Below are positions 25,238 through 33,544 of a DNA stretch of 64,000 bases, piece after piece. The notes under the pieces were generated by a model. The model saw nothing but the letters and a program-made list of their open reading frames with translations. It was not told the origin of the DNA and searched no databases. Each line of letters starts with the position of its first letter. Positions within the stretch are counted from its first letter, which is position 1. The stretch comes from Kibdelosporangium sp. MJ126-NF4 (GTDB lineage Bacteria > Actinomycetota > Actinomycetes > Mycobacteriales > Pseudonocardiaceae). The stretch spans positions 310,001 to 374,000 of the forward strand of contig NZ_CDME01000016.1 of the NCBI RefSeq assembly GCF_000826545.1, given 5' to 3'. Both the position numbers and the translations under genes were made by a program.

Positions 25238-28200
25238 TCATGCCTCGAATGGTGAATCCTTGTCGTCGACGTCCTCGTCGATGTCGAAACCGACCCGGAT
25301 CTGGATGCTGTGCGGCTCGGTCAGCTCGTCGAAGATCTCCAGCGCGCGCCGCCACATATCGTGCCCTTCGACGTGGTCACCGCTCGCGTAGCAGACCACT
25401 CCGAGGTGGTGGCAGGTGATCGCCTCGCCGCGCCGGTCGTTGATCTCCTGGCGCAGCACGAGCGCCTGCCGCAGGTACTGCTCGGCCGCGTCGAAGTTCC
25501 GCGCCCGGTAATTGGCGCAGCCGAGGTTGTCGAGTGTGTTGCCCTCGGCGAAATTGTCGCCGAGTTCCTGGGAGATCCGCAGCGCCTGGTTGTAGTAGCG
25601 AATCGCTTCCTCGTGCCGTTCCAGGTCTTCGTAGACGTCGCCGAGGTTGTCGAGCACGGCGCCTTCGCCGTAGCGGCTGTCGATCTCCCGGCAGATCCGC
25701 AGCGCCTTCTCGTAGCATTCGATGGCCTGCTCGGAGCGCCCCAGTTTGCGGTGGATGTCACCGAGGTTGCTCAGGGTGTTCCCCTCGCCGGAGCGCTCCC
25801 CCAGTTCACGCCAGATCAGCAGCGCCTGGCGGTAGTGGTCGACGGCGTCGTCCAGCCTGCGCAGGCCGCGGTGGGCGCCGCCGAGGTTGCGCAGCGCGCT
25901 GCCCTCGCCGTAGCGGTCGCTGATCTCACGGAACAGCTCCAGCGCGCGCTGGTAGCACTCGATGGACTCGTCGAAGTGCCGCAGCTTGCGCAGGGTGTTG
26001 CCGAGGTTGTCCAGTGTGCTGGCTTCGCCGTAGCGGTCGCCGATCTCCCGGCGGATCTGCAGCGCGCGCTGGAAGTACTCGGCGGCCTTGGTGAACCAGC
26101 GCAGGTCGTAGTAGGCGATGCCGAGGCTGTTGAGCGTCCACGCCTCGGCGTACGGGTCGCCGAGTTTACGGGCGGCCTGCAGCGCGATCTTGTGCACGCT
26201 GATCCAGTCCGCCCAGTGCTTGCGGAGGTTGAAGAAACCCAGCAGGGCGGCGGGGATCTTCCACGCGACCGCGTACTCCTTGGCCTGTTCGGCCTGCCGG
26301 GTCGCGGCCACCAGGTTGGCCCGCTCGGCTTTGAACCACGTCAGTGCCTCGTGGTAGGTCCCGAACGACTCCGGCTGCTGTTCCCCTGCCAACGGGGGCA
26401 GCGCGGCGCGGCGGCGTTGCGGCGCCAACAGCCGGGCGGCGCCGTCAGCGCTGTGGAGGTACCAGGTCAGCACGCGCCGGACGGCCTCGTCGCGGTCCTT
26501 TTCGGATTCCTCGGCCATCGCGCACTCGGCCGCGTACATCCGCAGCAGGTCGTGCAGCCGGTAACGGTCTCGGCCTGCCTCCTCCAGCATGTGCGCGCCC
26601 GCCAGCGTGTCCAGCAACTGCCGGGCCTTCAGCGGAACCAGGCCCGCCAGCGCACCGGCCGCCGCGATGCTCACCTCGGGCCCGGGATGCAGTCCCAGCA
26701 ACCGGAACAGCCGGGCGGCGTCCGGCTGCAACGCGTTGTAGCTCCACGAGAACACCGTCCGGACAGCGGTCGTCTCGTCGCCGTTGGACAGCTGGTCGAG
26801 CAGACGGTCATGCTCAGCCGACAGGCCGCGGACCATGTCGGCGAGACGGAGGCTTTCGTGGACGGCGCCGCGCTCCGCCACGATCCGCAACGCCAGCGGC
26901 ATGTAGCCGCAGAGCCGGGCCAGTTCGCCGCAGGCGTCGGGTTCCGCGGCCACTCTGGCCTCACCGACGATCCCGGTGACCAGCTCGATCGCGTCCGGCG
27001 GCGTGAGCACGTCGAGGTTCACCCTGACCGCGCCGTCCCACGCGATCAGCCCTTCCAGCCGGTTGCGGCTGGTCACGACGACGAAGCAGGTGGAGTGGCC
27101 GGGTAACAACCGGCGGACCTGGTCGGCGGTCCGGGCGTTGTCGAGCACGACCAGCACCCGCTGCCCGGCCATGACCGACCGGAACAGCCTGGTCTGCTCG
27201 TCCAGGTCGGCCGGGATGCGCTGGGCGTTGACGCCCAGCGCGCCGAGCAGTTTGCGCAACGCGTCCGCCTGGGACATCGGCCGCTGGTGCGGGTCGAAGC
27301 CGCGCAGGTTCAGATACAGCTGGCCGTCGGGGAAGTGCCTGGCCATCCGGTGTGCCCAGTGCACGGCCAGCGCGGTCTTGCCGACACCGGCCGGTCCGTC
27401 GATCACCGCGACACCGACCGCGTCCAGCAGCGCGTCGAGGCGGTCGAGCTCGGTGGTACGGCCGCTGAAGCCGGGGATGTCGTGCGGCAGTTCGCGCGGC
27501 GAGTGCCAGTCCACCTTGGCCGACTTGGCCGGGACGACGCGGCCGACGACCGTGCGGACCAACGGCTGCAGGCGGTCGATCAGGCGCGGGCGCTGCTGGC
27601 CCGGAGGCAGTGCGGGGTACTCGTCGGCGGCGGGCAGCTCGTCCGGCCGGAAGTCCCAGTGTTCGCGCAGTCCTTCGCCGTCGTGCAGGGTGCCGGTCAC
27701 GGCCGGGTCGGCGGGCATGCCGTAGCGGCGGATCTCCACGTCCACGTCGGCCATCGCCTGGCCGGGTTCGGACGTGGCCAGCAGCAGGTCCTCCGGCAGC
27801 CGGATCCAGGCCGGGGTGGCGGACTCCTCCTTGACGCCGACGAAGACCTCCCGGTACGTGTCCGGCCGGATCGCCGGGTCGGGCTCGACGACCTGGCGGT
27901 AGAACCAGTCCGAGACCATCAGCGAGAACACCCCGCGCGACGCGGCGAGCACGGCCTTGAGCACGGGCGCGTCCAGCATGCGGCAGGTGAAGTTGACGGT
28001 GTTCCCGACGATCCCGCGGTTGTCGAAGTCGATTTTGCCGACGTGCACGGCCACCCGCAGCCGGATCTGCGCTTCGGCGGCGTAGATCGCGTTGTTGCGG
28101 CGCAGCGCGGCGGCCAGCCGGTGCGGCAGCTGGTCGACGAGGTTGGTGTGCGCGATGTCCGGCGGGACCAGGACCAGCACGCCGTCGCCCCGGTCCTGGC

Positions 28201-28360
28201 TGGTGTCGCAGTCCTGCCACGGAATCCCGGCCTCGGTGAATCCTTGTTCCAGCGATTCGTACAGGTTGCGGCGCACCGCCGTCTGCTGCAGGTCCGTCCG
28301 GCTGGAGAACCCTTCGACATCGACCGCGACGATCGCGCGGTGCACGCCCGTTTGAGGCAT
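25238..28360 (-). CDS. Nucleotide cyclase-like / NB-ARC / TPR protein (STAND)
   Basis: Signalling NTPase of 1040 residues. Residues 1-190 are a class III nucleotide-cyclase homology domain: metal Asp14 (VAVDVEGFS), Asp59 (DRGDGVLVL), and the transition-state pair Asn123/Arg127 in VGNTVNFTCRML; the adenine-selecting Lys position seems to be Gln55. Residues about 300-600 are NB-ARC: Walker A DGPAGVGKTAL (Lys328), Walker B QRVLVVLDNA, VVVTSRNRLEG and GYMPLALRI. The rest is about eight 40-residue TPRs (e.g. NLGNTLRKLRHFDESIECYQ). The ATG at 28360 has GGGGAGGGAC upstream; the frame beyond it is non-coding. It heads the operon with the lipase and CHAT genes and is the likely sensor-switch of the set. 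Confidence 0.9.
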   Translation of the reverse strand: MPQTGVHRAIVAVDVEGFSSRTDLQQTAVRRNLYESLEQGFTEAGIPWQDCDTSQDRGDGVLVLVPPDIAHTNLVDQLPHRLAAALRRNNAIYAAEAQIRLRVAVHVGKIDFDNRGIVGNTVNFTCRMLDAPVLKAVLAASRGVFSLMVSDWFYRQVVEPDPAIRPDTYREVFVGVKEESATPAWIRLPEDLLLATSEPGQAMADVDVEIRRYGMPADPAVTGTLHDGEGLREHWDFRPDELPAADEYPALPPGQQRPRLIDRLQPLVRTVVGRVVPAKSAKVDWHSPRELPHDIPGFSGRTTELDRLDALLDAVGVAVIDGPAGVGKTALAVHWAHRMARHFPDGQLYLNLRGFDPHQRPMSQADALRKLLGALGVNAQRIPADLDEQTRLFRSVMAGQRVLVVLDNARTADQVRRLLPGHSTCFVVVTSRNRLEGLIAWDGAVRVNLDVLTPPDAIELVTGIVGEARVAAEPDACGELARLCGYMPLALRIVAERGAVHESLRLADMVRGLSAEHDRLLDQLSNGDETTAVRTVFSWSYNALQPDAARLFRLLGLHPGPEVSIAAAGALAGLVPLKARQLLDTLAGAHMLEEAGRDRYRLHDLLRMYAAECAMAEESEKDRDEAVRRVLTWYLHSADGAARLLAPQRRRAALPPLAGEQQPESFGTYHEALTWFKAERANLVAATRQAEQAKEYAVAWKIPAALLGFFNLRKHWADWISVHKIALQAARKLGDPYAEAWTLNSLGIAYYDLRWFTKAAEYFQRALQIRREIGDRYGEASTLDNLGNTLRKLRHFDESIECYQRALELFREISDRYGEGSALRNLGGAHRGLRRLDDAVDHYRQALLIWRELGERSGEGNTLSNLGDIHRKLGRSEQAIECYEKALRICREIDSRYGEGAVLDNLGDVYEDLERHEEAIRYYNQALRISQELGDNFAEGNTLDNLGCANYRARNFDAAEQYLRQALVLRQEINDRRGEAITCHHLGVVCYASGDHVEGHDMWRRALEIFDELTEPHSIQIRVGFDIDEDVDDKDSPFEA

Positions 28361-28797
28361 GGCTGTCCCTCCCCTCAAGACAAACCCCAGAAACGTGTGT
28401 CCCGAACCTGCACTACAGAGTAAACCCCTGATCCACAGGACACTGAACGTCAGGGCTGACGAAACAGTGAGCAGACACCGGCCGTCTGTGTCAAGGGCGG
28501 ATGACACACACGGCGCCGCTGCACGAAAGTGCGAACGGCACCGCTTTCCCGTTCCATAATTGTCCACAGTGGACACAGCGCTGACGCTCGAACGGCGTCG
28601 GGACATCGCGTGGGCGACAGACTGGGTTACCGCGGCCTGCACGGACTGGCCGACGCCACCGAGTCCGCGCCGGGCCCCGAGATGCTCGCGGTGAACTCTC
28701 CCACCCTGGATTCGGCCGCGGAATTGGTCACCAATTTCTCGGCGTAACCGGATCCGGTATTTCGGGGACGCCATTCCGACCGGGTGCCGGAAACGGG
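28361..28797. other. Gap of 437 bp without a supported gene; possible leaderless micro-ORF
   Basis: Between the STAND operon start and the HAD gene. A CATAAT -10-like hexamer (28556-28561) is 8 nt before a GTG at 28570, which opens a 41-codon plus-strand frame (MDTALTLERRRDIAWATDWV...). A second overlapping frame ends at 28747 with SAAELVTNFSA. Neither resembles a known family and the pair might be a decayed gene. The STAND promoter must also lie here; no convincing -10/-35 pair was seen. Confidence 0.3.
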
Positions 28798-29478
28798 TCA
28801 GACAGGCGCCGCCAGCACGGGCAATTCACTGACCGCGGCGACCGCGTCGGCCGCCTGGTAAGTCGCGAGAGCGAGGGCGTCCCGATCGAGCACGGCCTTC
28901 GGATTGGGGATTGCCAGAACTGTCATGCCCGCCGCGTGCGCCGACCGGATCCCGGAACCGGAATCCTCGACCGCGAGGCACTGGTGCGGTGGGACACCGA
29001 GCCGCGCCGCGGCCAGCAGATAGGGGTCGGGCGCGGGCTTGCCACGGGTGACGTCCTCCCCGGCGACCACTGCCGAGAGGTAGGCCATCAGCCCGAACGC
29101 CTCCGCCGCCGCGACGACGTACCGCCGGGGCGCCGCCGACACGAGCCCGATCGGGCCGACACGGGCCGCGGTGGCCACGAGGTGGATCGCGCCCGGCAGC
29201 GGGTCGATCCGTCCGCTGGTCACGGCGGCGACCATCCAGTCGGCGCAGTCGGCCGTGGCCTGCCATGGCGCCAACCCGGGGCACCGGTCCGCCAGGTAGC
29301 GGCTCCACAGCGGGATGCAGCTTCCCTGGATGGCTTCCCAGTCGCGTGCGTCCCACACGTACCCGTGTCGCGCGGCGACCCGGCAGAACGCCTCGTTCCA
29401 CGCCGCCGCGCTGTCCGCGAGCGTCTCGTCCAGGTCGAACACGGTCGGACATCCGTGCTCGGGCATGCCGGGGTTCAC
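28798..29478 (-). CDS. HAD superfamily hydrolase (phosphatase, beta-PGM-like)
   Basis: Haloacid-dehalogenase-type phosphatase of 226 residues with cap domain. Motif I FDLDETLADS (nucleophile Asp and acid Asp), motif II GLVSAAPRRYV, motif III GKPAPDPYLLAAARLG and motif IV AVEDSGSGIRSA are all intact, the arrangement of beta-phosphoglucomutase or phosphoglycolate-phosphatase-like members. GTG at 29478 is preferred because GGAGGT lies 6 nt upstream; an ATG at 29466 has none at the right spacing. No operon partner; substrate unknown. Confidence 0.9.
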   Translation of the reverse strand: MNPGMPEHGCPTVFDLDETLADSAAAWNEAFCRVAARHGYVWDARDWEAIQGSCIPLWSRYLADRCPGLAPWQATADCADWMVAAVTSGRIDPLPGAIHLVATAARVGPIGLVSAAPRRYVVAAAEAFGLMAYLSAVVAGEDVTRGKPAPDPYLLAAARLGVPPHQCLAVEDSGSGIRSAHAAGMTVLAIPNPKAVLDRDALALATYQAADAVAAVSELPVLAAPV

Positions 29479-29800
29479 CGCTTGACCTCCGTCTTCCGGG
29501 CTGTTGGTGATCATGATCGGCAGGTGGCCGATATCCGGCGAGTCGGATGCGACAAGATCACTCGGCCGAGTCGGCAATCGTGATTTTCTGTCGCGTTCCG
29601 TCCGGCGGAACGGTCGCCAAACGCCCGGGTCTTCCCATCGGTGGGACAATTCATCCGACCGGCGAATGCGACCATCGGACCTGAGTCATGCGGTACGGGA
29701 ATTGTGGCACTCCTCTCGAAGTCCCTCCAGGATGGACGGGACGCCACGCCTCAGCCATCATGCTTCGAGAGAGAACCGCTGTAGCCGACTGGGGGCGCTA
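29479..29800. promoter_or_regulatory. Divergent 322-bp gap upstream of HAD and HTH genes
   Basis: Holds the promoters of the divergent HAD and HTH genes. Short symmetric stretches such as GACTCGGCC-like repeats near 29545-29575 and TCCGGCGGA at 29607-29615 are visible, but no clear promoter or conserved operator can be named. No credible gene. Confidence 0.3.
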
Positions 29801-30832
29801 ATGCTGCGGGTACATTTCACGACCGAAGACCTCACCAGGGTGCGGATCAGGGCACAGCCACACCCGCTCTGGGAGGTCCTGCTCAGCCTGCACCTGCTGC
29901 AGACACGACACGGCGCCGCCGTGTTCGGGCCGTGGCGACGTGGCGCGCGCGGCGCGCTGGGTCCGTCCGGCGACATCCTGACCACGCTGGCCCCGCCCAA
30001 GGGGTACTCGCCGGACTTCCTCACCCCGCTTGTGGACAGTCCCGACCTGGACGACGGACTGGAAGCGCTACTGAGCACGAGCAGCAGAACGCTACGCAAC
30101 GACATGAGCAAGCTCGCCGAACAGACCAGGCTGCCGGGCTGGGCGTCCCGGCTGGCCACCGGCGACGTGGAGATGATGCGCAGGCTCGCCGACCGGATCC
30201 GCCACTACCACGCCAAGGCCCTGTTGCCGTACACCCAGGTGTTCAAGGCCCACATCGCGGCGGAGTGGTCCCGGCGCGCGGAGCTGACCATGGCGCACGG
30301 CCTCGAGTACGCGCTGTCCACTTTGCACCCGTCGATCCGGTGGGCGGCGCCGGTGCTCGAGGTCGGCTACCCGGTCGACCAGGATCTGTACCTCGACGGC
30401 CGCGGGCTGGTGCTCGTGCCGTCGTTCTTCTGCTGGCAGACGTCGATGACGCTGGCCGATCCCGCGTTGCAGCCGGTGCTGGTGTACCCGCTCGACCCGG
30501 TGATCGGCTGGGCGACGCCGGGCAGGGGCGGGCGGGCGCCGACCCAGGAGACACTGGTCGCGCTGCTCGGCCGGACGAGGGCGACGGTGCTGCAGACGAT
30601 CGCGGACCGGCCAAGCCTGAACACCACCGAACTGGCCCGCGCGACCGGCACGACGCCGTCCGGCGCCTCCCAGCACGCCGCGGTGCTGCGAGACGCCGGA
30701 CTGGTGACCACGCAGCGGCGCAACGGTTCGGCCGTGCACACACTGTCCAAAAGGGGCGCTCTGCTACTCGACCGCCCGGCCCTCCGGCAGGGGAGCGGAG
30801 GACCGGACGGCACCGGCCATCAGGCTGAGTAG
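29801..30832 (+). CDS. ArsR-like winged-helix transcriptional regulator
   Basis: Regulator of 343 residues typical of actinomycetes: a long N-terminal alpha/beta domain (LRVHFTTEDLTRVRI, HPLWEVLLSLHLLQ) and a C-terminal ArsR-type winged helix in the last 80 residues (SLNTTELARATGTTPSGASQ, HAAVLRDAGLVTTQRRNGSA). The long N-terminal part is the DUF5937-like region found with such HTHs. ATG 29801 (MLRVHFTTED) has GGGGGC upstream; the frame is open earlier but has no family similarity there. Its 3' end overlaps that of the converging peptidase gene by 13 bp. Targets are unknown. Confidence 0.82.
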   Translation: MLRVHFTTEDLTRVRIRAQPHPLWEVLLSLHLLQTRHGAAVFGPWRRGARGALGPSGDILTTLAPPKGYSPDFLTPLVDSPDLDDGLEALLSTSSRTLRNDMSKLAEQTRLPGWASRLATGDVEMMRRLADRIRHYHAKALLPYTQVFKAHIAAEWSRRAELTMAHGLEYALSTLHPSIRWAAPVLEVGYPVDQDLYLDGRGLVLVPSFFCWQTSMTLADPALQPVLVYPLDPVIGWATPGRGGRAPTQETLVALLGRTRATVLQTIADRPSLNTTELARATGTTPSGASQHAAVLRDAGLVTTQRRNGSAVHTLSKRGALLLDRPALRQGSGGPDGTGHQAE

Positions 30833-31503
30833 CCCTTCGGCGGGATCAGGGTCGCCAGCTGGTTGAAGGAGATCCAGTACTGCTGGTAGCCGCCGAAGTT
30901 GGCGGGGTCGGCGATCTTGACGGTGTAGTTCGAGCTGTCGTAGCCGATCACCGTGAAGTAGTGCCAGACGGTGTAGTTCGGGTAGCCGGGCGGGTGGTTG
31001 TTCGCCGGAGCCACGATGTTGGCGACGATCGCCCAGCCCCGGTCGATGTCGAAGACGACGTCGTGCCACAGCAGGTCGCGCTGCGCCTGGGTCGGCGGGT
31101 CGTTGGGCATTTCCTTGGTCTCGTAGTAGCCGTTGCCCACCCGGTTGTTGAGCACGCGCGTGACCTGGCCGATCCAGTCCGTCCCGTTGGTGCTGGTCGG
31201 CAGCTCGTTGGCAAGCTGCTGCTGACTGGGAACGTTCCCAGTTCGAGCCGAAATAGCTATCCGAGTCGCGGCCGGGCCGCACCAGTAGCCGGTCTGCTGG
31301 ACCTGGTATTGGATGTTGAGCACCTTCGCCGCCTGGACGCCGTGGACCTTGGCGGGCGGGGCCATGAACCGCACCCACGCCGGTGCCGGTGCCACATCCG
31401 TCGACAGGATGCCATCGCCGCTCGCACTGGCAGCGGCCATCCCAGGCGTACACGTCAGTGCTGCGGCTGTCCCAACGGCTAAGAGCAGAGCTGAGATTCT
31501 CAT
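30820..31503 (-). CDS. Secreted C39-like cysteine peptidase
   Basis: Exported papain-fold protein of 227 residues. The signal peptide covers residues 1-26 (LLLAVGTAAALTCTPGMAAA). The C39-like domain has the catalytic Cys in QQTGYWCGPAATRIAIS, His in VWHYFTVIGYDSSN and Asp in KIADPANFGGY. The family includes bacteriocin-leader peptidases and many secreted peptidases of unknown target. This one has no transporter domain, so it acts outside the cell. It ends within the last codons of the converging regulator gene. It is divergent from chitosanase, with about 316 bp between. Confidence 0.88.
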   Translation of the reverse strand: MRISALLLAVGTAAALTCTPGMAAASASGDGILSTDVAPAPAWVRFMAPPAKVHGVQAAKVLNIQYQVQQTGYWCGPAATRIAISARTGNVPSQQQLANELPTSTNGTDWIGQVTRVLNNRVGNGYYETKEMPNDPPTQAQRDLLWHDVVFDIDRGWAIVANIVAPANNHPPGYPNYTVWHYFTVIGYDSSNYTVKIADPANFGGYQQYWISFNQLATLIPPKGYSA

Positions 31504-31819
31504 TCGCCGATTCCTTCGTTAGCAGGGAACGAAAACGGCGGCGCCAACCTGATAATGGACTTTACAGTTGGAAAGTAACACGACAACATGATTCAGCCGT
31601 GCGTGAATCCCACTGTTCAAAGCGAGGGAACAGAGGGCCCGGAACGGGGCGACCGAGCCAGCTTACCGGACGAGCCCCGGTCAGCTGAAGAAATACTTGC
31701 GCGGGCCGAGATCAACGCTTAGTTAGGAAACTTTCCTAACAGTGTTGACCCGGTTCGGCAGTCGTGCCACGCTCACTGGCACTCGCCGCCACCACGTTGA
31801 CCCTGCGAGGAGAATCCCT
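31504..31819. promoter_or_regulatory. Divergent gap with chitosanase operator and promoter
   Basis: A perfect 19-bp palindrome, GTTAGGAAA-C-TTTCCTAAC (31722-31740), is followed by a -35-like TTGACC (31745-31750) and a weak CACGCT -10 (31768-31773) for the chitosanase gene. Actinomycete chitosanase genes are known to be repressed by the ROK-family protein CsnR through a palindrome of this position; the match here is inferred. The remaining sequence towards the peptidase gene is AT-richer and probably holds its promoter. Confidence 0.65.
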
Positions 31820-32647
31820 GTGAAGATGACCCGTACCCTGGCGGCGGTCTGCACCGCGTGCCTGTTCATGCCGGTCGCGGGCGTGACCGCGCAGGCGGGC
31901 ATGCCGGACGCGCCGCAGCAGTCGGTGGCCGTCGCGGCCGTCGGGCTCGACGACCCGGCCAAGAAGGAAATCGCGATGAAGATCGTGTCCAGTGCGGAGA
32001 ACTCCTCACTGGACTGGCGCGCACAGTTCAAGTACATCGAGGACATCGACGACGGCCGCGGCTACACCGGCGGCATCATCGGGTTCTGCTCCGGCACGCA
32101 CGACATGCTGGAACTGGTGCGGGAGTACACCAAGCGCAAGCCGGGCAACATCCTCGCCAAGTACCTGCCCGCGCTGGAGCGCGTCGACGGCAGCGACTCG
32201 CACAAGGGCCTCGATCCCAACTACACCAAGGACTGGAAGACGGCCGCCAAGGACAAGGTCTTCCAGGACTCCCAGGAGTTCGAGCGCGACCGCGTCTACT
32301 TCAACCCGGCGGTGAACCGTGCCAAGAAGGACGGCCTGCGCACGCTCGGCCAGTTCGCCTACTACGACGCCATCGTCATGCACGGCGACGGTGGCGACGC
32401 GACCAGCTTCAGCAGCATCCGCAAGCGTGCGCTGGCCAAGGCCAAGCCACCGGCGCAGGGCGGCGACGAGACCGCGTACCTCAACGCGTTCCTCGACGCC
32501 CGCGTGTGGGCGATGAAGCAGGAAGAAGCCCACTCCGACACCAGCAGGGTGGACACCGCACAGCGGGTGTTCCTGAAGAACAAGAACTTCGACCTCAACA
32601 CCCCGCTGTCGTGGAAGGTCTACGGCGACTCGTTCTCCATCAAGTAA
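31820..32647 (+). CDS. csn: Chitosanase, glycoside hydrolase family 46
   Basis: Secreted endo-chitosanase of 275 residues hydrolysing beta-1,4 bonds between glucosamine units. A signal peptide of about 30 residues (TRTLAAVCTACLFMPVAGVT) is followed by the mature enzyme with the GH46 active site: general acid Glu in VSSAENSSLDW and general base Asp in YIEDIDDGRGYTGG, then IIGFCSGTHDMLELV. The GTG at 31820 sits 7 nt after AGGAG; the ATG two codons later is a second option. The palindrome 80 bp upstream suggests induction by chitosan oligomers. A 123-bp gap with a long hairpin separates it from the converging transporter operon. Confidence 0.94.
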   Translation: MKMTRTLAAVCTACLFMPVAGVTAQAGMPDAPQQSVAVAAVGLDDPAKKEIAMKIVSSAENSSLDWRAQFKYIEDIDDGRGYTGGIIGFCSGTHDMLELVREYTKRKPGNILAKYLPALERVDGSDSHKGLDPNYTKDWKTAAKDKVFQDSQEFERDRVYFNPAVNRAKKDGLRTLGQFAYYDAIVMHGDGGDATSFSSIRKRALAKAKPPAQGGDETAYLNAFLDARVWAMKQEEAHSDTSRVDTAQRVFLKNKNFDLNTPLSWKVYGDSFSIK

Positions 32648-32650
32648 CAC

Positions 32651-32750
32651 ATCGTGTCCACCATTCCGGCACGGTGAGTCGCACTTTCCGGCACCATGAG
32701 ATCCGCACCGAGTGCGATCTCATGGTGCCGGAATGGTGGACACGGTGTGT
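32651..32750. terminator. Bidirectional terminator-like nested hairpin
   Basis: TTCCGGCACCATGAGATC (32686-32703) and its exact complement (32716-32733) form an 18-bp perfect stem with a 12-nt loop. Outside it GTGTCCACCATTCCGGCAC (32654-32672) is complementary to GTGCCGGAATGGTGGACAC (32725-32743), so a second, competing stem is possible, and CGGAATGGTGGACAC recurs at 32751-32765. The structure lies between the convergent chitosanase and ABC genes. Confidence 0.75.
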
Positions 32751-32770
32751 CGGAATGGTGGACACGGCTG

Positions 32771-33544
32771 TTATCTGGTCGGGTCGATGGTGATGTGCGG
32801 TCGGCCGGTGACCGGGTGCGGTGCCACGGCCGCGGACACGCCGTACACCTCCGCCAGCGTTGCGGGATTGAGCACGTGCTCGGGCGTGCCCGAACGGCTT
32901 TGCCTGCCGTGGTGCAGAACGTGGATCTCGTCGCAGTAGTGCGCGGCCAGGTTCAGGTCGTGCAAGGCGACCACGGCTGTCACACCGAGCTTGCGCGGCA
33001 ACGCGAGCACGTCGAACTGGTGGCGCAGGTCGAGGTGGTTGGTGGGCTCGTCCATCACCAGCACACGGGGTTGCTGCGCGATCGCGCGGGCGATCAGGAC
33101 ACGCTGGCGTTCACCGCCGGACAGGAACGCGAACCGCCGTGCCGCCAGGTCCGCCGCGCCGACGGCCGCCAGCGCGTCGGCCACGATCGTCCTGTCACGA
33201 GCGTCGTCGCGTTCGAAAGGCCTTTTGTGGCAGGCACGTCCCATCATCACGACGTCATCGGTGGTGAGGTCGAAGTCGCTGGTGGCGTCCTGCAGGACGG
33301 CGGCGAGGACACCGGCTCGCTCACGCGGCCTGGTCGTGGCCACGTCACGGCCGTCGATCCGGACCGAACCGGTGCCCGGGCTGAGGATGCCGATCACGGC
33401 ACGCAGCAGCGTGGACTTCCCCGACCCGTTCGGGCCAACGACACCGACCACCGCGCCGGGCTCGACCGTGAACGACACGTCGTGCACGACCCGCCTGCCG
33501 CCCAGGTCGACGCTGACCTGCTCGACGTCCACTCGTGCCGTCAT
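32771..33544 (-). CDS. btuD: Cobalamin ABC transporter ATP-binding protein (BtuD-like)
   Basis: FecE/BtuD-type ATPase of 257 residues. Walker A VGPNGSGKSTLLRAV, Q-loop AAVLQDATSDF, signature LSGGERQRVLIARAIAQ, Walker B VLVMDEPTNHLDL and switch His in VVALHDLNLAAHYC are complete. The ATG at 33544 overlaps the permease stop by 4 bp. It is last in an operon headed by a cobalamin riboswitch, so the cargo is most probably a corrinoid rather than a ferric siderophore, although the ATPase alone cannot tell these apart. Confidence 0.9.
   Translation of the reverse strand: MTARVDVEQVSVDLGGRRVVHDVSFTVEPGAVVGVVGPNGSGKSTLLRAVIGILSPGTGSVRIDGRDVATTRPRERAGVLAAVLQDATSDFDLTTDDVVMMGRACHKRPFERDDARDRTIVADALAAVGAADLAARRFAFLSGGERQRVLIARAIAQQPRVLVMDEPTNHLDLRHQFDVLALPRKLGVTAVVALHDLNLAAHYCDEIHVLHHGRQSRSGTPEHVLNPATLAEVYGVSAAVAPHPVTGRPHITIDPTR

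Noticed and set aside
28361..28774. N-terminal extension of 138 residues for the cyclase/STAND protein
   Set aside because: The extension has no domain similarity, and the ATG at 28360 has a strong GGGGAGGG ribosome site.
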